Shown: in pieces, positions 32,902 through 43,263 of the stretch
Position numbering within the stretch: the first letter of the stretch is position 1
Layout of the letters: each line of letters begins with the position of its first letter
Assembly (NCBI GenBank): GCA_963575745.1
Contig: CAUYUJ010014593.1
Span: 964,642 to 1,028,641, forward strand
Source: Prorocentrum cordatum
Lineage: Eukaryota > Sar > Dinophyceae > Prorocentrales > Prorocentraceae
Direction of reading: 5' to 3'
Length of the DNA stretch: 64,000 nt
Translations under genes and position numbers: made by a program
The notes under the pieces: generated by a model
The model's input: the letters and a program-made list of their open reading frames with translations, nothing else
What the model was told of the DNA's origin: nothing
Database searches by the model: none

Positions 32902-35900
32902 GTGCCCGTCGCGCCCGTGAAGGCAGGATTGAGTTTAATATTTCCTCCAGTTTTGATGCCAGTAGCTCGAGCAGTTCCGATTCCGACTCGAGCTCCTCTT
33001 CGCCCAGTGGGGGTCTGCCCGCTGAATCGTTGCCCCCCATTTTCCCCGCCTCCCTCTTGCCCTCTGTCTTTGCTCACTTGGAACTCTAGGGGACCCTTCG
33101 CTTCCATTCACCACTCCACTCTGCGGGCCTCTCGTCGGCACAAGCAGCTTCTGGGATTGTCTCGGCGTTCCAGTATTTTGTGTGTGCAAGAGACCCATGG
33201 CACAGCTGGTGATGCAGCAGCACTCCAGGCAGATCTGCAAGGTTGGTCGATTGGATTCCCAGGGCATACCTCTGACATTGCTGGCGGTGTGATGGCGCTG
33301 TTCTCTCCTGCTCTCTGCGCTCTCTTCACGGACATTCGACAGTTCAGTATTGATGAAGGCCGTATCCTTGTCTATAAATGCAACGGTCGACGGGGTGCTC
33401 TCTGGGTCCTGAATGTGCACCTGCCTACCTCGGGGGAGCCTATGTGGGCATTTCGGAGGCCTCTGAGGCTTATTCGGAACGCTCTGGGGACTCCTGACGC
33501 TCTGGTTATGATTGGTGGGGACTTCAATTTCGCCCTCGAGGAGGATGGCCGCCAGTGCGGAGATGGATCGGGGTGGAGGCCTGGAGATCCATATAGGCAT
33601 GCTATGTTCCACTCTTTCTTCCCTCGTTGGACTGAGGTCCACCGGCCAGATCCTACCCGTCGTGAGATTGTCAGTGGGGAAATTTGCCACGTGAGCCGAC
33701 TTGACCGTCTATATCTTGCCTCTCCTACTGCTGTTCTCTCTGATCTCTCCATCGCGTGCTCGGTTATTGGCAAAGCCACGACTACGCAGAATGTCTCTGA
33801 CCACATACCTGTACTGGCCACGTTTCGGAAATACCAGCCTTCTGAGAATCCCTCTACCCCACCGTGGATTGGGAAGCACCCGCGGTTTCATGTTGAGCTT
33901 GAAGCCCTCCTGTGCGAAATGGATCGGACTGCCCACATTAATGATCAGGTTGCCGTGGTCAAGAGGTGTATGTTTGAGGCCTGCAAGCGGACACGTCACT
34001 TCCTCCCCCATCAAGTCGCTCGGACTGCAGATGAGAAGATTCATTGTTCATTGGCTGCGTTGAGGGGTCTTCGTGCACGGCATGCACAGCGAGTCTCCTC
34101 TGCCATTTCTTGCTACTCTCACCTGCCCCGCTTCTTCGTCATCGACCCTTTCACCTGTTGGAATATTCCTGCGCTTTGCGATCACATCCAGTCGCCCCAG
34201 AACCTTCGGCTAACGGAGTTAGAGCAGGAAGCTGACAAAGAGACTGATTTGGAGATTAAGGCTCGGCTGCGTTCCAGGATACAAAGGCGTCGCGAGCTCT
34301 GGAGGCCTCTTCAGAAACGGATTTCTCTTGGGACTATCCTGGACTCCGGTGGTGCCCCGCGCAGCACCATTGAGGAGGCGGGGGAGGAGCTGGCTCGGCA
34401 CTGGGAAACGGTCTTTGGTGAGCTTGATTGCGACTTTTCTCTCTGGCCTGAGCTTGAAGCTCACATCTCTCCTGGCCGCCCCCTTCCTGGCCTTCAGTGG
34501 CGGCTTGACTTTGAAGACTTTGAGATATTGGTAAGGGGGCGACGCGATTCGATGCCGGGGCCTGATGGGATTGTTTATTCTTGCTGGAAGTCCCATATCC
34601 CGATCACCATCCTGCATGATCTCCACTGCCATCCCTTTGACCATCGTACTTGCGACATGTCGCCTTCCATGCGTGAAATGATTCTTGTCTTCCTAGCCAA
34701 GGGGGGGAATCCGACAGATCTTACTGTCTGCCCCTCTCGGTACCCTGATGCATGTCGCCCTCTTGCCATGGCCAAAACGGATTGTGAGATAATGTCTGTG
34801 GCGTTCTCTTCCCAACTGGAGAAAGAGGCGCGCGAGTGCGCGCGCAAGGTTCAGGCTTGCATTCGATGGGAGGTCCATGACAGACCAGGTTCTTGAGGCG
34901 GAGTGTTGGGGGGTTCTGCAGTGTATGACAGGGAGGGACCTGGCTTGCATGTTCCTGACCGACTTTGCTGCCGCGTTTCCGAGCATTGCGATTTCCTGGC
35001 TCCTTCGGGCGTTTGTCCTGATGGGTGTTCCCCCTGGAGTTGTTGGGTTTTTCGAGTCGCTGTGCTCCGATAACCTGGGGACCGTCTGCTTTGGTGGGAA
35101 GCGTCACAGAGCGATTCGCCTGTTACGGGGTGTTCGCCAAGGGGACCCGTCCAGCATGCTGCTCTTCGCTCTCGCTCTCGACCCGTGCATTCGCTGGCTT
35201 TGTTGTCGTCTCCCTCGGCAAATCTTGGCATCTGCTGACGATTTGTGGTTCGGGCTTCGGGATGTGAATGCTGATCTACCGATCCTTCTCCCGCTACTGC
35301 AGCGTCTGCATCCTGGGATTGGGCTTGCTCTGAACATGAAGAAGTGTGTGCTGATCCACTGTGGTCTGAGCCTCTCTCCGCGTTCGTCTCGACTGATTCG
35401 CAGGCTTCTCGCTAGTCTTGGGAATGGGGCTGATGCCAGTGGGTTGGTTCGGTATGCTCGATATCTTGGGATCCAGATCGGTCCAGATGGGTGGAAGCAT
35501 GCGTGGGGCACCGCTCTGCAGAAATTTCATCAGCGTTGTATTGAGATTCGGAGACTTCGGATTGGGCTCGCTATGACTATTAGAACGTACGTGAAATTTG
35601 CCGTCTCGGTTCTCAGGTTTGTGATGCAGTTCTATCCTCCGTCGTCGGCGGTTTTGAAGTGCGAAGGGAACATGCAACAGAAACTCATGGCGGGTCCTCG
35701 GTTTGCCTTCAACAGACTGATGTGCACCAGGATGTGTGACCTCGGCTTATCGTTGGAGATCCCTGATCTGGCCCAGATCGGCATTGCTACTCAGGTTCGT
35801 CTTGCCCACAACAGTGCTGTATTCCCGCGAATCCGTGGTCAGATTCTTGGTCTTTCCCAGGAGGACGATTTCCACCCTGCTTGGATGCGGCATCCTTGGC

Positions 35901-36555
35901 GGCAGCACACGTTCTGTCGGTCTCTTATTGGCATGTGGAGTGGGCGCATCCACCTGCGCGCTGGCTTTCTTCAGGCCTCGGGGTTTCAAAAGAAGCTCAC
36001 GCGAATCCTTCGTGCCCGTGCTCCTCCGATCTCTCCTATCCGCTGCCTTCACGCCCGGGTGGTCCGATGGGCCCCTGGGGTCTCAGTCGCCCAGATCTCT
36101 GCCGCCGTTCAGGTTGTCCGCAAGGTTTGCAAGGCCAGTTCTCTCTATCTGGGGCTCCAGTCTTACGAGTCCTGGCGAGGGGTGTCTGTGCCAGTGCTAG
36201 ATTTCATCATGGGCCTATCGGATGCTGCTGGAAGTGCGGTGCCCCTGGGGCCAGCGACTCTATGGGGCACTATGCGGTATGTCCTGAATTTCGACGGCTG
36301 AGTTTAGCTCTCGCCCCTTGCCTCCATCCTTTTTTTAGCGAAGAGTCATGGTTCCGATGTTTAACCTTTATTGCCCCTCCCCCGTTCTCTGAGCAGCGAT
36401 TAATCTGTGCGAGTCTCTCGGGTGGATTCCTCTCTGTCCAAGCTAGCTTCCGTGAGGGGTCCAGGCTGTCGCCGATGGATCTCCTCAAGGGCCGCGTCCG
36501 CTTGCGCACTCGGCGACACCCCGAGGTTGCTCGTGCCTGGTCTGCCTCTTCCTAG
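32902..36555 (+). pseudogene. LINE-B ORF2: AP endonuclease, reverse transcriptase, zinc knuckle
   Basis: The endonuclease is intact: LLTWNSRGPF (33076), CVQETHG, WVLNVHLP, IGGDFNFA, SRLDRLYL, SDHIPV (near 33800). RT begins with MPGPDGIVYS (34553) and RPLAMAKTDCEIM. A one-base frameshift near 34845-34862 moves the frame to DGRSMTDQV, then FLTDFAAAFPSI (motif A), GVRQGDPSSMLL (motif B) and ASADDLWF (motif C, both Asp kept, 35228-35250). A second shift near 36185 leads to CCWKCGAPGASDSMGHYAVC, a CCHC zinc knuckle (about 36215-36275), and a stop at 36553. The start codon is uncertain because 32822-32901 has no clear ATG in frame. Target-primed reverse transcription in the nucleus is the expected role. 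Two frameshifts make this copy inactive unless they are sequencing errors. Confidence 0.8.
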
Positions 36556-37165
36556 TAGGGGTCTGATATACCTTTGCCCCCCTGGGGCTTGTGGCTCACT
36601 GTCCCTTCTGGGACCTGCGGAGTCGTTCGCTGTACATGTACCATTATGTCGTCCTGTTGCTCTGTTCTCATCGTGCCCCGCTGGGGGCAGCGGGCTTGGC
36701 CTCGCTCTCTGCTGATGCCCGTGTCGGGGTTCCCCGAAAGCCGCTCTCTCTGCTCCTCTTGGGGTCCTTTGCCCGGCCCGCGTTTCCCCAAACAGTGCTT
36801 CTTGCGGCGTCCATTGGTTGTGGCAAGTGACAAGCCTTGCTTCAGCTGCATTGGCCGCCGACTATTCCTCTTTAACTTTGCTGCCGCCAGGTTACCGATG
36901 AAGTACAGCAAGGCCCCGCCTGCTCTCTGGAGAGAGATTTTGTGTGGGCAGGGTATGTTTTCCTTGATCGTCGCATGGCCACGGGCTTAGCTTCTGATCG
37001 GCCCTCCCTCTCTCTCAGGGTATGCACTCAGTGGGTTTTAGCAGATGCGCTGCAGGAAGTTTTTAGTTATTGTTTTAGCTCCCATCTAGTGATGTGGGTC
37101 TGGACTGGACTAACTGCATCGGTTGTCATCTCTCATTGCCGTCGGTCCGTGAGGGGGAAAAACAT
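36556..37165 (+). other. LINE-B 3' UTR
   Basis: Non-coding DNA between the ORF2 stop and GGGGGAAAAA at the CAT junction. No repeat or gene is recognised in it. Confidence 0.55.
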
Positions 37166-37596
37166 CATCATCATCATCATCATCATCACCATCACCATCA
37201 TCATCATCATCATCATCTCAACATCATCATCCTCGCGGGACACCGCGGGACACCTGCGGGGCACCGTGGGGCACCGCGGGACACCGCGGGACACCGCGGG
37301 ACACCGCGGGGCACCGGCGGGACACCGCGGGGCCCCGCGCCCCGGATGAGAAACATTTGGTCCGGCCGCGCTTCAGCCACAGGAGGGCGCCGCGGGACAC
37401 CGGCGGGACACCGCGGGGCCCCGCGACCCGGAAGAGAAACATTTGGTCCGGCCGCGCCTCAGCCGCAGGAGACTTTTTCTCGCCCGCCCATGCAGCTTCG
37501 CCTCGCACGCACGGCACGCACGAACACGAAACCGAAACCGATTTCCCGGTGGGGGGCTCGCCGTTCTATTTCGATCTCACCCCCTCGCCTCCGATA
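37166..37596 (-). repeat. CE2 copy 1, right part (head and GGGACACC array)
   Basis: (CAT)n then GGGACACCGC repeats (37232-37330), a CGCGGGGCCCCGCG duplicate block (two copies about 90 bp apart, each with AGAAACATTTGGTCCGGCC), then on - the CE2 head, including GGAAATCGGTTTCGGTTTCG and CTGCATGGGCGGGCGAG, ending at TATCGGAGGCG (37596 to 37586). The head matches 40470-40590 and 41371-41495. Confidence 0.65.
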
Positions 37597-37890
37597 GCCC
37601 TATAGCCCAATAGCCCAATAGCCCCATAGCCCCGTAGCCCCATAGCCCCATAGCCCTATAGCCCCATAGCCCTATAGCCCTATAGCCCTATAGCCCTATA
37701 TTCCTATGGTCCTATGGTCCTAAAGCCCTATAGCCGTATATAGCCCGAATAGCCTTATAGCCCTTAGCCCTATAGCCCTATAGCCCTGTAGCCCTATAGC
37801 CCCATAGCCCTAAAGGCTTCTAGCCCTATATCCCTATGGCCACATCGCCCTATAGCCCTATAGCCCCATAACCCTAAAGCCCCATAGCCC
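37590..37890 (+). repeat. ATAGCCCT minisatellite, right copy
   Basis: About 30 units of CCCTATAGCC/CCCAATAGCC, with small interruptions. Confidence 0.75.
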
Positions 37891-37932
37891 CCCCTAAATT
37901 CTGATTGGGGCTTTTCTCTCGTATCATATTAT

Positions 37933-39846
37933 CCTGGCGAAGGGCCCAAACCTATGCAGATTCGTTGCGGGTATCGCCTTCGGTGGATCTCTTCATGGAG
38001 CCATAAAGCATGCGAAGGGTGCGCCGATGTGGGGCGGGGCCTCCATGTGGGCGCTGCCACGGGTGCTCTAGGCGGAACGCACTACGGGGCCGCGAAAAGT
38101 GCGAAAGGGCGCCGCAATGGGGCGAGGCCGCCATTGGGGTCTTCGGTGGAACTCCCCACGGGGTAACGAAACTTTGTACTGGATGAGGGAAACGCATGCG
38201 AGTACGGCCACCAGGGCCTTCAATGGAGCTCCCCAGGGGGCAACGAAGCGCTGTGCTGGGTCGGGGGCACGCATGCGAACACCACCACTGAGGATTTCGG
38301 TGGAGCTCCCCAACGGGCCACGAATCGCTGGACTGGGCGGGAGCGAGGCAGACGAACACCGCCACTGGAGCCTTCGGTGGAGCTCCATATGAGGCCACAA
38401 TACGCTGTACTGATGGGGGATACGTATGCAAGTGCAGCCACTGGTGCCTTCGGTGGAGCTCCCTATAGGGCCACGAAGGGCTGTGCTGGCTGTACTGGGT
38501 GGGGGTGACGCATGTGGGCGGTTCCATTGGGGCCTGCGGAGGAGCTTCCTATGGGGCCACAAAGCGCTGTACTGTGTGGGGGTGGCGCATGTGGGCGGTT
38601 CCAATGGTGCCGTCGGCGTAGCTCCCTATGGGGCCACGAAACGTTGTATTGTGTGGGGGTGCCGCATGCGGGCAGTGCCATTGGGGCATGCGGTGGAGAT
38701 CCCTGTGGGGCCACAAAGCGCTGTACCGGATGGGGGTGACGCATGCGGGCGGTGCCACTGGGGCCTTGGGTGGAACTCCCAATGGAGCCACGAAGCGCTG
38801 TATTGGGTGGGGGTGACGCATGCGGGCGGTGACATTGGGGCCTTGGGTGGAGTTTCCTCTGGGGCCACGGGACGCTGTACTGGGTGGGGGTGACGCATGT
38901 GGGCGGTTCCATTGGGGCGTTCGGAGGAGCTTCCTATGGGGCCACGAATCGTTGCATTGTGTGGGGGTGCCGCACGTGGGCGGTGCCATTGGGGCCTTCG
39001 GTGGAGATCCTTATAGGGCCATACAACGCTGTACTTGATGGGGGTGACGCATGCGGGCGGCGCCACTTGGGCTTTCGGTGGAGCTTCCTATGGGGCCACA
39101 AAGCGCTGTACTGTGTGGGGGTGGCGCATGTGGGCGGTTCCATTGGTGCCTTCGGCGTAGCTCCCTATGGGGCCACAAAGCGCTGTACCGGATGGGGGTG
39201 CCGCATGCGGTCGGTGCCATTGGGGCCTTGGGTGGAACTCCCAATGGAGCCACGAAGCGCTGTATTGGGCGGGGGTGACGCATGCGGGCGGTGCCATTGG
39301 GCCCTTGGGTGGAGCTTCCTCTGGGGCCACGGGACGCTGTACTGGGTGGGGGTGACGCATGTGGGCGGTTCCATTGGGGCCTGCGGAGGAGCTTCCTATG
39401 GGGCCACGAATCGTTGCATTGTGTGGGGGTGCCGCACGTGGGCGGTGCCATTGGGGCCTTCGGTGGATGGGGCCATACAACGCTGTACTTGATGGGGGTG
39501 GCGCATGCGGGCGGTGCCATTGGGGCCTTGGGTGGATCTCCCTGTGGAGCCACGAAACGCTGTACTGGGTGGGGGTGGCGCATGCGGGCGGTGCCACTGG
39601 GGCCTTTGGTGGAGCTCCTTGCGGGGCCACGAAACGCTGTACTGGGCAGGGGTGGCGCATGTGGGCGGTGCCACTGCGGCCTTCGGTGGAGCTTCCTCTA
39701 GGACCACGAAACGACGTACTGGGTGAGGATGGGTGATGATGTTGATGCTGACGGTGATGGAGGAGGGAGGAGGATGGGGAGGAGGAATGAGTTGGGGACG
39801 CGGGGTGCTGTCTCTTCAAAAGGAGGACCGAACACCACAGGATGGG
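37933..39846 (+). repeat. CE1 copy A: leader, 78-bp array, GAT tract, tail
   Basis: CE1 is a composite element seen here in several copies. In this one the leader (37933-37990, CCTGGCGAAGGGCCC to TATCGCCTTCGGTGG) is followed by about 22 units of 77-78 bp with the core GGTGGAGCTCCCTATGGGG, CCACGAA, and a variable part CGCTGTACTGGGTGGGGG. A GATGATG/GGAGGA tract (39725-39790) and the tail (39794-39846: TTCAAAAGGAGGACCGAAC, ACCACAGGATGG) close it. All frames are open for long runs, giving Gly/Ala/Trp-rich or Pro/His-rich artefacts. Confidence 0.8.
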
Positions 39847-39849
39847 AAA

Positions 39850-40440
39850 ACATAGGCAATACACACCAACAGCAGCCAACAAGGACAGACATCACGAATG
39901 CACACCAGTAACATGTTCCAAGACCGTACACGAGGAGCATACACCGAAAGTTGACAGCGTTGACACACGCCAAAAGTACACATCAAGAGCACACGTCGAC
40001 ACTTGGCAGCAGCCAAGTATACCAACACTTGCACCAAGAGCAGACAGCCACAACGTACACCAACACCAGTGGTCAAGGACACGAAACCATAAGCTATAGC
40101 AAGGACAATAACTAAGGAACCATGTTTCATGAACACTACATTTAAAGCACACATCAAGAACACATCCTCACATCACGTATCACTCTCACACACGCTCCAA
40201 AAGCACAAGTAGCATACACCAGCAATGTGCAGAATTACGCAACGACTGTGCGTGAAGGGCACCAGGGAAAAGCAGAACCACATGCGTAAGTATCACAGGC
40301 AACGAATGTTCACATGCATCACACATGCAACAACGTGCGCGCACCACAAACATGAATAGCATGCGCAAGCACATGACGCAAACAATCACGTAACCTATCA
40401 CATTGCAAAGTCGCATCCGACAGTTTTCGTGATTCTTCGC
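39850..40440 (+). repeat. ACAC-rich degenerate repeat
   Basis: Words such as ACACCAACA, GCACACATCAAG and ACACCAGTAACATG recur at irregular 25-40 bp spacing. Related words are at 30300-30400 and 58680-58880. No gene is seen. Confidence 0.4.
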
Positions 40441-40469
40441 AACGGCTCCCTGGTGAGGATCGCCCGGAG

Positions 40470-41285
40470 TATCGGAGGTTATGAGATCGCAATGGAACAA
40501 AAAGCCACCCACAGGGAAGTCGGTTTCGGCTTCGTGTTCGTGTCGCGCGTGCGGGCGAGATGAAGCTGCGTGCGCGGGCGAGCAGATTGAACCCTCCTCT
40601 GGCTACGGCCCCGCAGGGCCAAAAAAACACCACCACCCGGTTGTCCGGCATAGGCCAGCAGTGTCCCGCCGTGGTGTCCCGATGGTGCCCCATGGTGTCC
40701 CGTGGTGTCCCATGGTGGCCTGTCGGTGTCCCACTGGTGTCTCGTCGGTGTTCCCTAGTGCGATCGACCGTGAGATCGAGAGTGAGACCGATAAGGCGAT
40801 CGATAGGGAAAGCGGTAGTGAGATCGCTAGTGAGATCAATAGTGAGATCGGTAGTGAGACCGAGAGGGAGATCGACAGGGAAATCGATAGTGAGACCAAT
40901 AGTGAGATCAATCGTGAGATCGATAGTGAAATCGATTGGGAGATCGGTAATAAGGTCGATAGTATAATCGATAGTGAGATCGGCAGAGATATCGATAGTA
41001 AGACCGACAGTCAGATCGGTAGTGAGGTCGATAGTGAGAAGGATAGCGAGACCGATTTTGAGATCGATCGAGTAAGATCGATAGTTAGATCGATCGTGAT
41101 GCCCCGTCGGTGTCCCGTAGTGCGATCGATAGTGCGATCGATAGTGAGACCGTTAGCGAGACCGATAGTCATATCGATAGTGAGATCGATAGTGCGATCG
41201 ATAGTGGGATCGATAGTGGGATCGATTGAGTGAGACGTGGGTTCTTTCCCCACCTCCCGAGCGTCCTTATCACCCGGAGGGTGGT
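40470..41285 (+). repeat. CE2 copy 2
   Basis: Head (40470-40590, TATCGGAGG, GTCGGTTTCGGCTTCGTG, GCGTGCGGGCGAG), GTGTCCC minisatellite (40655-40765), GATAGTGAGATCG array (about 40770-41225) and tail (41228-41285, GTGAGACGTGGGTTCTTTCC, CCTTATCACCCGGAGGGTGG). This is the same order as copy 1 read on -, but without the CAT section. Confidence 0.75.
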
Positions 41286-41370
41286 AGTATGGGTAATTTC
41301 TCTACGGGCCTTTCTTGTGATCCGCCTTTTGGTTTGGTTGTCATTCGTCTACATACATATATCTATTATG

Positions 41371-42318
41371 TATCGGCGGCGGGGGGGTGAGATCGGAGTG
41401 AAACGGAGAGCCCCCCACCTGGAAATCGGTTCCGGTTTCGTGTTCGTGTCGCGCGTGCGGGCGAGGCGAAGCTGCGTGGGCAGGCGAGGGGAATGAGCAC
41501 TCCTTTGGCTAGGGCGGCACCTGGCCAAACAGACCGCCCCCCCTGGGGTTGTCGGGCGGTGGCCGGCAGTATCCCGCCGTGGTGTCCCGATGGTGCCCCG
41601 TGGTGTCCTGTGGTGTGCCATGGTGGCCTGTCGGTGTCCCATTGGTGTCTCGTCGGTGTTCCCTATTGCGCTCGATCGTGAGATGGAAAGTGAGACCGAT
41701 AGGGAGACCGATAGGGGAATCGATAGTGTGATCGATAGTGAGATCAATAGTGAGATCGGTAGTGAGACCGAGAGGGAGATCGATCGAGAAATCGATAGTG
41801 AGACCAATACTGAGATCCAAAGTAAGATCGATAGTGAAATCGAGAGGGAGATCGATATTGAAATCGATTGAAATCGATAGCGAGACCGATAAGGAGATCT
41901 ACAGGGAGATCGATAGTGAGATCGATCGTGAGACACGTGTCAGATGTGGGATCGATAGTGAGATCGGTAGTGAGAGGGATAATGACACGATTGTGAGATC
42001 GGTCGTGAAATCGATAGTGAGATCGATCCAGTGAGATTGATAGTGAGATCGGTAGTGATGTCCCGTCGGCGTTCCGTCGGCGTCCCGTATGTGTCCAGTA
42101 GTGAAATCGATAGAGATGGATATTGAAATCTATATTGGGACCGATAGGTCGACCGATAGTGATATCGATGGTGCGATCGATCGCGAGATGAATAGCGAGG
42201 TCGACAGTGTGATCGGTAGCACGATTGATAGCGCGATCGAAAGCGGGAGCGATGGTAAGATCGATAGTGAGATCGATAGCGAGGTCGATTGAATGAGGCG
42301 TGGGTTCTTCCCCCCTGT
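41371..42318 (+). repeat. CE2 copy 3
   Basis: Same layout as copy 2 about 900 bp downstream: head 41371-41495, GTGTCCC repeats 41560-41670, GATAGTGAGATCG array 41680-42290, and a shortened tail (ATGAGGCGTGGGTTCTTCCC) running into other repeats. Copies 2 and 3 form a direct tandem pair. Confidence 0.75.
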
Positions 42319-42532
42319 GGGTTGTCTGCCGGCTATGTTGTCGACGTCGCCGAGCGTCGCCGCCTCGTCGCCGACCATCGTCTGTGCCGGCGTGGCGGTC
42401 TGGCGGCTATGCTGTCGCCTTCGCCGCCCCGTCGCCGCCCTGTCGCCACCCCGTCGCCTGCGCCGGTGTGGCGGTTTGGCGGCTATGTTGTCGCCGTCGC
42501 CACCCCGTCGCCGCCCGTCGACGTTGCAGTAG
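42319..42532 (+). repeat. three-unit minisatellite with GGCGGCTATGTTGTCGCC
   Basis: Three units of roughly 80 bp, each with (T/C)GGCGGCTATG(T/C)TGTCGCC followed by GTCGCC repeats. Confidence 0.55.
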
Positions 42533-42539
42533 ATGTGTT

Positions 42540-42690
42540 GGTCTACATATATATTTACATACATATATGTATATCTCATGTATATGTATATCTATATATA
42601 TATACATATATCCGTACATATCTATATATATATAGAGAGAGAGAGAGAGACATCCGTATACATAATACATATATATATATATATATATGT
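42540..42690. repeat. TA/CATA microsatellite with GA run
   Basis: Mostly ATACATATATA-type sequence with a (GA)8 run at about 42635-42651. It ends in CACCCCCTCC, similar to the CCCCCCTCC that follows the TA repeat at 61427. Confidence 0.7.
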
Positions 42691-42699
42691 CACCCCCTC

Positions 42700-42925
42700 C
42701 GACACTGACCTACTTGTTTTGTGTTGTCGCGCAGGAAGCTCCCCGCTGCTGCAATGTCCGAGTGCACCCGAGCAGGATTCGATCTACATTCCAGCAGGAA
42801 TGGGACACATCCCATCTGCAGAAGATCGCTGTTGCATTCGACTTGTGAATCAATTCATTTCAGAAAAGAGCAGATGCCAGAGCCAAGTGGTCCTTGACGC
42901 ATTCGAGTGTTATCCCTATTGAGTA
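42700..42925 (+). other. possible exon-like open stretch
   Basis: After GTTGTCGCGCAG (42724-42735, acceptor-like) a frame reads GMGHIPSAEDRCCIRLVNQFISEK, then VVLDAFECYPY and a stop at 42920-42922. Composition is more balanced than the neighbouring repeats. No family was recognised, and it may be chance. Confidence 0.2.
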
Positions 42926-42960
42926 TGGTTGGTTACTGATTCCAACTGATTATTACAATC

Positions 42961-43263
42961 CTCCTGCGTTGGGTGCTCGTTTTGAATAGAACACTGCCTG
43001 CATGTCTTCTCATTATCCCGCCCGCCTCCCCCTCTCCTCTTCTCTCCTGCCTCTCACATCGCTCCCTCCTGCGTGCCAGCTTGCCTCCTACCGGGCCATC
43101 CTTGTGGGGCTGCGATCTGCGAAATTGTCGCCACTTTCGTGAGTGGGCGACTCGGCCACCGACCGCAGCCATCTCCCAAGCAACCCGAACTCTGCGACCA
43201 CCCGCGGGCCTAAAACGAGCGCGAAACAACAGAGGGAACGGCTTGAGCCAAAATGGCTACGGA
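42961..43263 (-). mobile_element. short SL-headed retrocopy carrying one R1 unit and tail
   Basis: On -, a full SL (43263 to 43242, exact) is followed by about 95 bp of unassigned sequence, one R1 core (43142 to 43095, GAAAGTGGCGACAATTTCGC), a GGCAGGAGG-rich stretch, and an R1 tail (42998 to 42961, TTCTATTCAAAACGAGCACC, CAACGCAGGAGG). This is the same module order as 19540-19865. It looks like a reverse-transcribed trans-spliced RNA that contained R1. No protein gene is evident. Confidence 0.6.

Larger units (their letters stand above)
31762..37165 (+). mobile_element. LINE-B, near full-length non-LTR retrotransposon
   Basis: 5.4 kb from SL to a GGGGGAAAAA terminus, with ORF1, an AP-endonuclease/reverse-transcriptase ORF2 and a 3' UTR. 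(CAT)n lies on both sides in the same phase, so the insertion went into, or brought along, a CAT repeat. Only three frameshifts are apparent (about 32370, 34855 and 36185), so it is much younger than LINE-A. Confidence 0.85.

Noticed and set aside
37954-39883. Gly/Trp/Ala-rich and Pro/His/Ala-rich ORFs over CE1 arrays
   Set aside because: Both strands and several frames stay open across arrays of 78 or 90 bp. CE1 copies with indels do not preserve any one frame, so coding is not supported.
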